Shown piece by piece: positions 48,201 through 63,200 of a stretch of DNA of 64,000 nucleotides (position 1 is its first letter; each line of letters opens with the position of its first letter). The notes beneath the pieces are model-generated. The model was not told the DNA's origin. It did not search any database and saw only the letters and a list, made by a program, of their open reading frames with translations. Origin of the DNA: Cepaea nemoralis. Taxonomy: Eukaryota > Mollusca > Gastropoda > Stylommatophora > Helicidae. The position numbers and the translations under genes were made by a program. The stretch is from NCBI GenBank assembly GCA_014155875.1, contig JACEFZ010004085.1, positions 212,001 through 276,000 of the forward strand, written 5' to 3'.

Positions 48201-51200
48201 ACGTGTTGATGTTTAGTACGTTTCTTCTCGCAGGAGCTTAATATACCTATTTGTTTCCAATTCATATTGTTATATCCTGCTGCAGCCGCTGCTTTTTCTT
48301 TCTATTCTCTTATGCCAGACTCTCCTTTTTCAAGACTTGTCCATTAGCCTTTGCAATAAAACCCCAACCACTATGTCTGTTTCTCACCACTGATCCATCA
48401 GTGTAGATGACTATGACGCCTTGATGTGAGTTACTCTCAATCAGTTGTTGCACTTCAAACTCAGTGCGGCCCGCTGTCCATTCTCTGCACTCACGACCCA
48501 GTGTTAATATTACATTGTGCCAGTCCGTCATTTCTTCCGGAATGAACAATGTTAAATAATGGCTCATAACATGCCTATGAATCACAATAATCAGATGACC
48601 TTGAGTAATCATGAACAGAACAAGGTAAGGCTGAAACTGAATAAAGATGGGCAGAAATAAAATTAAGATAGGATGAAACTGAATAAGGATGAGAAGAAAC
48701 TGAATACAGATGCGCTGAAACTGAACAAGAATGGGCTAAAACTTAATTAGGAAGGGCTGAAACTGAATAAAAATAGGCTGAATCTGTATAAGGATAGGCT
48801 GAATAAGGATAGGCTGAAACTGAATAAGGATAGGCTGAAACTTAAAAAGTTTGGCTGAAACTGAATAAAGATAAGCTGAAGCTAAACAAGATGGTCTGAA
48901 ACCGAATAAAGATAGGCTGAAACAAAACAAGAATGCGCTGAAACTGAACATAAATTATCTTAAGCTCAACAAGGATGGGCTTACATTTAACAAAGATGGG
49001 CTGTAACTGAACAAAGATGACGTGAAACTGAAGAAAGATGACATGAAACTGAAAAATAAGATAACCAACTATTTAGGTACTCACAAATCCCACAATCCAC
49101 ATCCAGCACCTGAGCCATTCTTCCTAAATTCTCCTAGCATCTCCATAGATTTCCCAGTTAAAACTGCATCGCTCAGAACCGGCTGCAGAAATTGTGGGCC
49201 CAGCTTTCAAGAACACATCCGGACTGATCACACTTGACATTGCTGCTGTTGCCAGAGACTTTCTGACTGGTTGCCTTCTTTGAGGCAGTTCTGTTCAAGA
49301 TGTCTTGGCTGCCCGACTTCTGTAGGGTGACATCCAGTAGGGAAACTCCCTCAGCTGGTGATTTCATGTTTGGAACAAATGCCTTCTCCCAAAATGTCTC
49401 ATTGAGAGAAAGAATTTTCTTGTTTCTGTTGAGAGAGAACAATTGTTATACGTATAATATAAGTATTATACAGTATTATACTAGTAATTATATAAGTATT
49501 GTAATTATTATATGTGTAGTAAATAAGAATCATAAGTATTGGACTAGGCTGACACCTTACCGTCTTGACAGAAGATTAGTTTGTAAAATGGAATTATACC
49601 TCTCAATAATACAAAGCCTGGGCTGAATTCAGAGACCATGTGTTGCCCAAATATGTGTGGGACAGAAATGGAATAAGCCTGCAAACAATGCTGAAAGTCT
49701 ACAAAGCAGTTGTATTATCCACACTGCTATATGCTTGTGAAACCTGGACTGTTTATCAGCGACATGCCAGGAAATTAAACCACTTCTACACAGTCTGCCT
49801 TAGGAAGCTATTGAAGATTAAATGGCAAGACAGATTCCAGACACTGAAGTCCTACAAAGATAGTCTATGCCATGAAGAATCAGCTTTGCTGGGCTGGTCA
49901 CTTGACTCGCAGGCTCCCTAAATAATTCTTTTACGGCGAGCTGCGCTGTGGTAAATGCTCCCAAAGCGGCCAGAGGAAATACTTTAAAGACACTCTGAAG
50001 ATCTCACTAAAAGCTTTTGGAATTCATCATGACACTTGGGAGACTGCTGCCAAGAAACCCATTGAAGAAGTTATTCTAGAACTTCTCATATCTGAGGACT
50101 ATGAAGTAAATGGTAAAGTGAAGAAGAAGAAGGAGAAGAAGAGGAAGAAGAATAAGGTGAAGAAAAGAAAGAATAAGGAGGAGGAGAAGCAGAAGAGGAA
50201 GAAGAAAAAAGAAGAAAAAAAAAAGATGAGGAGTATACAAAGAAGAGGAAGATTGAAGAAAAAGAATAAGAAGAAGAGAAAGAGCAGGAGGGATGGAGGA
50301 GGAGGAGGAGGAGGAGGAGGAGGAGGAGGAGGAGGAGGAGGAGGAGGAGGAGGAGGAGGAGGAGGAGGAGGAGTTCAAGAATCAATACCATAGCACTTGA
50401 GACAGTGCCACACATGCCCAGTCTCCTCCTGCTGCATCCAACAAACAGTTCTCTGAAGTTAGTAGTGGCAGTCTGACAAAAAAAAGGTTATATCCTATAC
50501 AGGACGGTGTTAACTCCAGCCTTGTTTGGCTGTTTGTGATTTATGGACAAGTTTACTTATGATCAGTAGTTTGCCATTTGGTGTTTGTTCATCAAGAATG
50601 ACGACGACCATTCATTTCATCCAGTGGGGTTGAAAGTATGGAGTCCGTGAGTTCTAAGATGGCTGGTAAGGCCTTATCTTGGCTCGAAATGTTCTTTGAC
50701 AATGTGGGCAAAGAATGCTTGACTGTTCCAGGAGGAGGATCTCCTGCAGTGGTTTTTGTTTGTTTGCCATTGCTTTCTGAACAATCAGATTCTCAGGAAT
50801 CCAAGCACTTTATCAGCACTGGAGGACTTGCATTGAACGCAGTGGTGACTACATCGAAAAATGATTCGTTTGTTCTGAACTTTTTCAGAATATATTCACC
50901 ACACAAAAATCATTTGAGGTTTTCATTTAAGGTCCCTCGTACATGAACATTTTTATGAATCATAATGGCAACAAAACAGAAAAATACATGAACAACAAGA
51001 ATAGTCTACAATGATGAACCTTTGAACTATGAACTCTCCAGCAGGATCTTTTAGTTGTCCGTTGTTAATCCAATCACTGATGATTTGTATAACTGGTTCG
51101 CTTGATTTCAACAGAATGTGAAGCAAAAAAACAACCTGCAAAAAAAATAATAATGTCTACTTTACCTGAATCACATAAAATTGAATATAAAATTTTAACA

Positions 51201-54200
51201 ACTTAGATTCTGAAAGCCAGCTCTGTGGCAGTTCGTATTCTTGCATACCACATTCAAAACACTGCTGCGGGCGATTTGGAAGCAGGCTGCCATGTGTTGG
51301 TTCACATACAAAGGTATGAGGTCGGCCGTTCAGAAAGCAATGGCAAACTACTGAATGTAAACAACTTGCCATGAAATCACAAACAGCCAAAAAATGCTGG
51401 CATTGACTGCAACATCCTGTAAAGGATATACAACTAAGACTCTGAAAATAGATGTGGCATTTGTGGGTTTTAAGCATAGATGTCACAAACATTAGGGGAG
51501 GTCATCATGACAGAATGGATAAGTGTGTTCATACTTAAACTTCCTGTGTGCTGATGCCTAGGTAGCAGCTTCAACCCCTACACTGGTCAGTTGGACTAAA
51601 ATGTTGACTTCTGATACTTGACTAGGGGATGTAAATTGCAAGTACCGCAGACGTCGGAGTGGGTTCTCCTGATGACACAGATAATAAGGAAAACTAATCT
51701 ACACACAATAAATTAGCCTGGCGCACTAGAAGTAACTGTATGTTAAGGACCACGTATGAGTTCAAAGCGAGCAACCGAAAAAAGATACGAGAAAAATTAA
51801 AAGACAAGGTTAACCCTTTACAGGGGACAGATTTTGCCTTTTTTGTAACGCTCAATGGGCAAAATTTTTCAGGACGTCAGTAAGATTTAGGGTTATGTTA
51901 GTAAAAACATAAAATCTAAGGTGTTAGTGAAGTTATTTTTGTTAAATAAAAAAGCAAATTATTCCTCCCCACGACGCTTGACGGCAGAAGTGGAAGATGA
52001 TGATGATGATGATGATGAAAAAAACAAAATAAATGCATTTATTATTATTTTACTCACAAACGTGAAATAAATAATCCAATGTTGCCTGCATTTTGGTTGC
52101 ATTTGTTGGAACCCGTGCTTGATCATTTATCTGTTCGATCTTTTTGTCTCATTTGTTTAATCGGCAATCGTTTGAAAAGTCTCCGAGAGATCCGAAGTAC
52201 ACTGCCCACACTACTGATGCTAATATCACTGATATCTAGCTGTGATTCAGTCAACTTCGTGCACTTCAATGTCCCAGCTAAATCTCTGCTATCACTTGAA
52301 GAATTGTCAAAATCCATTTGGAAAAACAAAGCATTAAAACCCTAAAAACTATTTTAACAAATCTGATCAATTTTAAAATTTGCAAATGGCGCCCACATGA
52401 TCAAGTTATCAGCAAAACCGAAAGTAAACAATCGGAAGTCTCGCAATCTCGAGAAGCGCTTGTTTACAACGCTTAGTTATCACTGACGCTATCGGGCGTT
52501 ATGCCCGTTCGGTAGTGAAGACGTTTTCGGCCGCTGTGCCCTATAAAAGGTTAATCAACACAAAACTACACATTTACCTGGCTCTCTTTATCACACAATG
52601 ACGTCAGATCTGCCTCAAACACAGCCTGGTACAGGACATTCAGTAGCAAGGAGGTCCTGAAACAGTTGCTGCTGCTGCAGTTGCTGTCACTAATGCTGGC
52701 CACTGATGCAATTCCAGAAATATAGATCCCATGCACAACCTGAACTTTGGCAAGCCACGGGTTAAGGTCACAAGTCAGCTTTTCCAAGGACATGGCCTTT
52801 TCTGAGGAGAGAATAAGATTACTACTGACAATCATATTTGTGGAGAAAAATTAACAGTAAGTAAATAAGTATATGATCTTTTGTATAGTAAGTAAATAAG
52901 AATATGGTCCTTTGTATAGTAAGTAAATAAGTATATGATTCTTTGTATAGTATGTAACTAATTATACAGTCCTTTGTATAGTAAGTAAATAAGCAACAGT
53001 CCTTTGTATAGTAAGTAAATAAGCAACAGTCCGTTGTATAGTAAGTAAATTAAGTAAACAGCCCTTTGTATAGTAAGTAAATAAGTAAACAGCCCTTTGT
53101 ATAGTAAAACAGTCAATGGTATAGAAATAAGTATATATAATAAGTCAATGGTAATTTGTATAGTAAGTAAATAAATAATCAGTCCTTTGTATAGAAAGTA
53201 AATAAGTAATCTGTCCTTTGTATAGTTAAGTAAATATGTTGTTGTTGTTGTTTGTCCATCAAGAATGATGATGACCATTCATTTCATCCAGTGGGGTTGA
53301 AAGTATGGAGCAGTGAGGTCTAAGATGGCTGATAAGGCCTATTTTGGCTCAAAATGTTCTTTAACAATGTGGGCAAAGAATGCTTAACATTCCAAGAGGA
53401 GGATCTCCTGCAGTGGTTTTTCAGTCCAGCCTTTTCTTCACAGCTCTTGCAGCCTGGTTGCTTCACAAGTGACTGCACCCTTATGTAATGATGCACACCA
53501 CAAATTTTGGTCTTTGGCAGCAGTCTCCCAGGTGTCAAGATGAATTCCAAAAGCTTTCAGTGAGATTCTCAGAGTGTCTTTACAGCGTTTCCTCTGGATG
53601 CCTTGTGAGCGTTTACCACAACGCAGCCCGCCGTAAAAATTTTTTTAGGGAGCCTGTGATCTGGCATGCGAGTTAAGTGACCAGCCCAGTGAATCTGATT
53701 CTTCATTGGTAAAGTGTGGATACTGGGCATGGATGCTGTCTAGAACTTCAGTGTCTGGGATCTTGTCTTGCCATTTAATCTTCATAGTTAAGTAAATAAG
53801 TGAACAGTCCAATGGCATGCCAGCCGCCTTAGCTCCCCAAGACATTGTGTGGTACCCGTGTTAGACTGGGTCAACCTGGGAGTCCAGGTGAACTGTAAAC
53901 ATCTGCGTCATTGTACAATCGATCCCATGACCACCAGGAGAATGTGCTACCCAGTGCGCATAAATCCCTCAAATATAACCAACATATTAAAGAAACAACA
54001 CAGCAAAAGGAAGTAATCATCAGGCCACCAACAACAATAATAAACAGTAACAATCAAAAGGGAAGAAAGACATATCGTAGATGTGTAAATTATATGTGTT
54101 CACCCTGGGTATTGGGTCGGAGTCTGTCAATCATGAAATACCTAAAGCCCGCGGAGAAACATTACACAGTTAGGGTTATTTATGTGCGTACGTTTGCTAT

Positions 54201-57200
54201 GAACTCAAACGTAATTTATTTACGTATTTACAACTTCTAGTGCACTGGACTGATTTTTGCGTGTGTCAAGTCAAGAACGAGAAATCAACATATTAGTTCA
54301 CCTGACCGGTGTAAGGTTTGAATCATCTACCTTGGCATCAGCACAGTGGATGTTTCAGAACAAGTGCACCTAGGTTTAATTTGGAAAGTCTAGTCTGGTG
54401 TGCTGAATCACGACATGATTACGTTCTAATATGCCTCTCTGCTGATGTGCAGTTTCAGTACCAGCCTTGCACACCCGACTGGTTTTTGGACCTGACGCAT
54501 TGAAGAATGCAACACAGTACTTTAGTTCTGGGTGAGATCAAAAGGTTCTAACAACCTCACTCCAATAGATGCAAGCCCTTTTCAGGATTTAGGCAACATG
54601 AATGCCATAAACTGGGCTTAAGAGTTAAAATTCATAGTCTTCCAAGAAATTCACATTCAAGAGGAACCACAACTGCCAAGAAATGTGAACAATTTAGAAT
54701 GTTTTTTAACGAAAAGTGAGAGGAAATCATTCAAAATCAGAATGTTTTTAACCAATAGTGAGTGGAAAACAGTAACAATTTGAATGTTTTAAAACAAAGA
54801 GTGAGAGGAAATCAGTTAAAATCAGAATGTTTTTTAACCATAACAGAGGAAAACAGTAAAAATTATGTTTTTTAACCAAGAGCAAGAGGAAATCAGTAAA
54901 AATTAGAATGTTTTTTTTTTTTAACAAACAGTGAGAGGAAATCAGTGAAAATTAGAATGTTTTTTTTAAAAACAGAGAGAGGAAATCAATAAAAATTAGA
55001 ATGGTTTTTTTTTAACAAACAGTGAGAGGGAAAAAGTAAAGGACTCTTTTACATGTGTTAAGTGCACCAGGCATACGGTGCTAGATCCTATTTCTATTGA
55101 TCAACTGACAATGGGTTATGTGATCTGTATCACAGCGGCAGCATATTACTTCCCAAGACATTTCTTGCTGCCCATGTTAGGCCGTATCAATCTGATCAAA
55201 TTTGAATAAAAGTCTTAAAAGCTGAGAGGATCGACTTCATTGCACAGAGTGTAACCCCATATAGCTCGGTCTCTTTCTGCAGGGTGGCCTGCCCAAAGCA
55301 CAAACTCCGTAGCTCTAGCGATGACCCCCAGAAGTTTGAGAAAAGTGCACCCGTGAACCAAAAGACATAGCCCAGAATCAAACCCACAACCTTTGGAGCG
55401 CGAGACAGGAGGAATTCGCCCAGCTGCAGATGGAACCCATGATCAGAAAGTCAGCAGGTGAGTGTCTAGCCACTACGCCACCAAGAGAGTGAGAGGAGCG
55501 AGACGATAAAAGTTGCTGTGTGTCCAACCTTGTTTCATGACAACTTTCTCCGCATCATGCAGCTGCCACTTGAAGTCCACCAGGAACGCAGAGACGCAGC
55601 CAGCAAAGGCCTGGTAAGTCTGCGGCACACACTGCGCTTCACCTGATGAAATACTGCTGCACACCTGTGACACAATGTCAGAAACAAACGACTGCAGGAC
55701 GTTCACCTGTGTGGCTTTACGGATTAGGGGTCGTAGTGAGCTCTCCAAACTTTCCTGGCAGAGGATAAAACAGAAATAGTAACATGCTGGATCAGAAATT
55801 CAAATTAATGTTTTCTTATAGCGAATCTGAACAAATAAGATAAACAATAATGTATTGCCTGTAATAAATTACTGAGAATATATGTGATGTATGTTTCAGC
55901 TTGAAGGATTTATCTATGCTTTAGTTTATGTTGTGTGACTTCTACAGTATCCACCTGACAAGATGCAGCAAAATATGCCAGGCAATAAATTGTGTGATCT
56001 ATTGTTCTGACTTTTCATTTGTCAAACTACTGGGATGACACTGTTATGATAATGGGATTATTTTAACAACTATATTAATCATCATCAAGTGCCATGAGGA
56101 TTGGCATCGGCGAACATGCTTTTCCATTGTGATCTCCAAGGCAAGTATCAATTCATGTGCTGACTCCCTGCCGTGCCTTGATACAAGACTGTAAAGAATT
56201 TTCTTTCTCTGTCTTACTCTAATGTCTCTTTCCACAAATATTTCCAGTTGTTACAATATGATTCAGTCTTTGTATTCTCATAATGTGGCCCAAAAAATAA
56301 ACAACTGCTTCTTTCTAGTGATTGTGATAAGCTGTCTTTGTGACTTAGCCTCCCTCAAAATGTCCAGATTGCTAATTTTAGCTGTACAAGGAATTTTCAG
56401 CATTTTTCTATAAAACCATATCTCCAAAACTTTCAGGGATATTTTTTGCTTGCTTACTAATTGTCCAGGATTCACTGTCATATGTTAAACTGGTTCTATG
56501 CAACATGCAAGAATTCTTCTACTAGCTTCCAATGACAAGGACTTATTGCATAACATATTCTTCATTTGATAGAATGCAGTATTTGCTTATCACATTCTGT
56601 TCTTTATCTCTGTAATGCATCATCCATCTGATGTTATCCACATACCTAGATATGTAAATATTTGAACTTGCCCCAAAATAACACCATTTACTGTACATTT
56701 AGGCATGATTTGTTTCTTTCATATCGTCAAGAATTCAGCCTCCCTCTTAATCAGGTTAAAGCCTATTTTTCCCACTTTCTATAACCACTGTATCTATCAT
56801 TTCTTTTAGTTACTTCTGACTTGCTGCTATCAAGATGGTGACATCAGTATAATAATACTACAACTTAAGCAATAAAAAACAGTAAAATAATCACCACAAG
56901 AATACAGAGAGCACTGTAAAGTAAACAGGAATACAGAGAGCACAGCAAACAGGAATTCAGAGAGCATAGTAAACAGGAATACAGACAGCACAGTCAATAA
57001 GAATACAGAGAGCACAGTAAACAGGAATACAGACAGCACAGTCAATAAGAATACAGAGAGCACAGTAAACAATAAACAGTAATACAGACAGCACAGTAAA
57101 CAGGAATACAGACAGCACAGTAAACAATAATACAGACAGCACAGTAAACAATAATACAGACAGCACAGTAAACAATAATACAGACAGCACAGTAAACAAT

Positions 57201-60200
57201 AATACAGACAGCACAGTAAACAATAATACAGACAGCACAGTAAACAATAATACATACAGCACAGTAAACAATAATACAGACAGCACAGTAAACAATAATA
57301 CAGACAACACAGTAAACAATAATACAGACAACACAGTAAACAATAATACAGACAACACAGTAAACAATAATACAGACAGCACAGTAAACAATAATACAGA
57401 CAGCACAGTAAACAATAATACAGACAGCACAGTAAACAATAATACAGACAGCACAGTAAACAATAATACAGACAGCACAGTAAACAATAATACAGACAAC
57501 ACAGTAAACAATAATACAGACAGCACAGTAAACAATAATACAGACAGCACAGTAAACAATAATACAGACAACACAGTAAACAATAATACAGACAACACAG
57601 TAAACAATAATACAGACAGCACAGTAAACAATAATACAGACAGCACAGTAAATAATAATACAGACAGCACAGTAAACAATAATACAGACAGCACAGTAAA
57701 CAATAATACAGACAGCACAGTAAATAATAATACAGACAGCACAGTAAATAATAATACAGACAGCACAGTAAATAATAATACAGACAGCACAGTAAATAAT
57801 AATACAGACAGCACAGTAAATAATAATACAGACAGCACAGTAAATAATAATACAGAGCAGCACAGTAAATAATAATACAGAGACACACAGTAAATAATAA
57901 TACAGACAGCACAGTAAATAATAATACAGAGAGCACAGTAAATAATAATACAGACAGCACAGTAAATAATAATACAGACAGCACAGTAAATAATAATACA
58001 GACAGCACAGTAAATAATAATACAGACAGCACAGTAAATAATAATACAGACAGCACAGTAAATAATAATACAGAGAGCACAGTAAATAATAATACAGAGA
58101 GCACAGTAAATAATAATACAGACAGCACAGTAAATAATAATACAGACAGCACAGTAAATAATAATACAGACAGCACAGTAAATAATAATACAGAGAATAC
58201 AGTAAATAATAATACAGAGAATACAGTAAACAATAATACAGACAGACAGTAAACAATAATACAGACAGCACAGTAAACAATAATACAGACACACAGTAAA
58301 CAATAATACAGACAACAGTAAACAATAATACAGACAGCACAGTAAACAATAATACAGACAGCACAGTAAACAAATACAGACAAGTAAACAATAATACAGA
58401 AGCACAGTAAACAATAATACAGAAACACAGTAAACAAAATACAAAAAGACATAATACAGAAGCACAGTAAACAATAATACAGAAACAGTAAACATAATAC
58501 AGACAGCACAGTAAACAATAATACAGAAACACAGTAAACAAAATACAAGAACAGTAAACAATAATACAGACAGCACAGTAAACAATAATACAGACAGCAC
58601 AGTAAACAATAATACAGACAGCACAGTAAACAATAATACAGACAGCACAGTAAACAATAATACAGAGAACACAGTAAACAGTAATACAGACAGCACAGTA
58701 AACAATAATACAGAGAACACAGTAAACAGTAATACAGACAACACAGTAAACAATAATACAGAGAACACAGTAAACAGTAATACAGACAGCACAGTAAACA
58801 ATAATACAGAGAACACAGTAAACAGTAATACAGACAGCACAGTAAACAATAATACAGACAGCACAGTAAACAGTAATACAGACAACACAGTAAACAATAA
58901 TACAGAGAACACAGTAAACAGTAATACAGACAACACAGTAAACAATAATACAGAGAACACAGTAAACAGTAATACAGACAACACAGTAAACAATAATACA
59001 GAGAACACAGTAAACAGTAATACAGACAGCACAGTAAACAATAATACAGACAGCACAGTAAACAGTAATACAGACAGCACAGTAAACAATAATACAGAGA
59101 ACACAGTAAACAGTAATACAGACAGCACAGTAAACAGGAATACAGACAGCACAGTAAACAGTAATACAGACAGCACAGTAAACAATAATACAGACAGCAC
59201 AGTAAATAATAATACAGACAGCACAAGTAAATCAGTAATACAGACAGCCACAGTAAACTAATAATACAGAGAACTACATTAATAATAATACAGACAGCAC
59301 AGTAAATAAATACTAAGATGAATACAGTAAATAATTAAATACAGAGAATACAGTAAATAATAATACAGAGAATACAGTAAAATAATAATACAGGAGAGCA
59401 CAGTGAAATAAATAATACAGAGAATACAGTAAATAATAATACAGAGAATACAGTAAAATAATAATACAGTGAATACAGTAAATACTAAATAAGAGCATAC
59501 AGTAAAAATAATAATACAGAGAATACAGTAAATACTAACACAGGAATACAGTAAAGAATATAATAAAGAGAGCACAGTAAATTAATAATACAGAGAATAC
59601 CAGTAAATAATAATACAGAGAATACAGTAAATAATAATACAGAGAATACCAGTAAATATAATACAGAGAATACAGTAACTAATAATAAATAAGAGAATAC
59701 AGTACATAATAATACAGAGAATACAGTAAATAATAATACAGCGAATACAGTAATAAATAATACAGCAGATAGCACAGTAAATAATAATAAGAGAAACAGT
59801 AAATAATAATACAGAGAATACAGTAAATAATAATACAGAGAATACAGTAAATAATAATACAGAGAATACAGTAAATAATAATACAGAGAATACAGTAAAT
59901 AATAATACAGAGAATACAGTAAATAATAATACAGAGAATACAGTAAATAATAATACAGAGAATACAGTAAATAATAATACAGAGAATACAGTAAATAATA
60001 ATACAGACAGCACAGTAAATAATAATACAGAGAATACAGTAAATAATAATACAGAGAATACAGTAAATAATAATACAGAGAATACAGTAAATAATAATAC
60101 AGAGAATACAGTAAATAATAATACAGAGAATACAGTAAATAATAATACAGAGAATACAGTAAATAATAATACAGAGAATACAGTAAATAATAATACAGAC

Positions 60201-63200
60201 AGCACAGTAAATAATAATACAGAGAATACAGTAAATAATAATACAGAGAATACAGTAAATAATAATACAGAAAGCACAGTAAATAATAATACAGAGAATA
60301 CAGTAAATAATAATACAGACAGCACAGTAAATAATAATATAGACAGCACAGTAAATAATAATACAGAGAATACAGTAAATAATACAGTAAACAGTAATAC
60401 AGACAGCACAGTAAACAGGAATACAGACAGCACAGTAAACAGGAATACAGACAGCACAGTAAACAGGAATACAGACAGCACAGTAAACAGTAATACAGAC
60501 AGCACAGTAAATAATAATACAGACAGCACAGTAAACAAGAATACAGAGAGCACAGTCAACAAGAATACAGACAGCACAGTAAATAATAATACAGACAGCA
60601 CAGTAAATAATAATATAGACAGCACAGTAAATAATAATACAGAGAATACAGTAAATAATAATACAGAGAATACAGTAAATAATACAGTAAACAGTAATAC
60701 AGACAGCACAGTAAACAGTAATACAGACAGCACAGTAAACAGTAATACAGACAGCACAGTAAACAGTAATACAGACAGCACAGTAAACAGGAATACAGAC
60801 AGCACAGTAAACAGGAATACAGACAGCACAGTAAATAATAATACAGACAGCAAAGTAAACAGGAAGACAGTAAACAAAGCGAATGTTCCTCCTCCACGCC
60901 ATGAAGCATATTTGGTACATTTTAAAAGAAAGTCAAAGGATTCCCGTTCACAGCATGAGTCATACTGGGCATATGGTATTAGCCCCATATTGTTAGATCA
61001 ATCAGCACTTCAGTCACGTGGTTAATATTAAGGCACAGTTATCACGCCGGACATCCTTACTTCCCAAGGCATTTTTTTAGGCTGGGTCAACCTGGCAGCC
61101 CCTGAATTTAAAACATTGTGAATCCTTCCCAATGCGGATTGAACTCTTGACATGAGTGTCTAGCCACTTCATTAGCTAACTAACTAAATTGTAGCACAGG
61201 TAAACATGAACAAGACACATGACTAACCGCTGTTAAATGCATCACATACACATCTGGATTCAGTGTGAACTCTTTCCCATCATATTTAAAGATGAACAGC
61301 TCTGTGATTCCAGATAACATCCTGAAAAACAAGATACAGAGATACCCAAAAAAAAACGCGTGACTCTCTTTTTCTCTGCCCTCACTTTTAAAACATAACA
61401 TTAACTTACATAGTTTAGTTTAGTCGATGGATCAACATTACGGCGCATGGGTGCAACCCATAAGTGCTCCGTTCTCCTCCTAACTCAAACCCGAGTCTGG
61501 AGAAACTCAGCTCAGTGCACGAACTCTGTAGCACCGGCAAGGATCCTGAAATACTTTGGGTAGATTTTTAACTCGAAATTTTGCCCGGGCAGCGCCGTTA
61601 GGCTACTCTTTTTCGATTTCCAACTGCCAAGAGATTTTTTACGTGCGCAACAATACACACGGGCGTTCGACCTCACTACCCAGAGACCAGGGGAAATTTA
61701 TTACTAGAAGTCCATGAGAAAAAATCTCGGCATCAACGGGGCTTGAACCCGGACCTCCAGCACTTACATCCCCCAACCCACCATACACAGAAGACACATT
61801 CCCACTGCTGTGTCTCCATTATACACTGGTAGAGGGTTCTGCATGTTCCATTGACCCCAAAAACTTTGCAGACAGTAGCACAGTTACTAGTAGGGTCTCC
61901 CATGTCAGGCAGGTCGAGGTGTAGAAAGCAGATGAAGAGAGACACAACCTGCTGATTTGTAGGTAGACTGGGGACAGTCAAAGGCTAGGGAAAGTTGAGA
62001 AAAATGCTTGTTGAAGTTGGGTATTCTTGAACCACAGACATGAGAAAACAGTGCAATGCAATTGACTTTATGGTTATGAAACACAGAACACAAACATTAA
62101 CAAACACACTTGTTAACATGAATGACACACAGAACACGAATCACAAACAGAACACAAATCACACATAGAACAGAAATTAATCTTATACTGTACATACCAG
62201 AGAGCCTCCCTTACAACCTGAAGCTCTGTTACAAGAGTCTCAGCTCGTGGAGTATAGAACTCATTGACCTGTTCCTGATAGTACTTCCTGCAAAACAGAA
62301 CACCAGCACATAAATGACACTAGCACCATATGTACGAGAAGCTTCAAATTAAAATCTTAAATGTTTTTTTTTTGGATGAATATATTCTGAAAAAGTAAAG
62401 AAATGTATAATTTTTCTATGTAATCACAGTTGCATTTAATGCAAGCCCTCCAGCGCTGATAAAATGCTTAGATTCCTGTAGAATACAATTCTCATGGTTG
62501 CGTGTGTAACCACTCATGCACCACATGCTGTATATCTTCATAGAAGATACTCCACTCCACTCATACACTTGCTAGACTGACAGGCATGCATCACCATACT
62601 GGACCTTTAGTCGCCAATGAATTTCTATAGCTTGCACTCCTTTCACTGATCAAGAAACGGATAACAGGATGGTGCTCATCTTAGGTGCATGTCAAAAGTG
62701 GGGTGGCCATATTTAAACTGTCCTTAAGGTGTTAACGTGTTCATCTGCACCATGATGTCACATGTTTAACATTCTTGACATCCTTAACAATATTGACAGG
62801 TTACAAGACAATGGCATTGTTATTGTAATTTATATCACACTTTTAAGGTTTTGATTTGAAGCCCCCTCATAGTTGGTGTATTTAAGTCCTTATGCAGTTT
62901 ATTCATTCATTCATTCATTGGCACCTTGCCGTCTTGACAGATGATAGTTTGTGCTTCAAAAAGACATAACTTTTACCCTATGGCAGTAGCGAATGTGACT
63001 GGTAAGGCCAATTCGCGCTGTAAATATTCGTTCACAGTGGGTGCATGTTAACACGTGGTTATTTTCACCATCATGCACCATCTTACGTCTCACACACTCA
63101 GTGTGTGACTTATCTGCAATAATTTTCTCCTTCGTTTTTATTAAGATTATATTTGTTAATGCATAAAAAAGAAACAATGTTTTTTTGTTCAGCCATTTAG

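Noticed and set aside
53911..54240. 109-codon plus-strand frame
   Set aside because: It overlaps SINE sequence and has no recognisable domain.
56830..59226. Minus-strand open frame of 798 codons, and overlapping frames of 764, 499, 468 and 413 codons
   Set aside because: They are translations of the 24-bp tandem array in several frames at once, with perfect eight-residue periodicity and no unique sequence.
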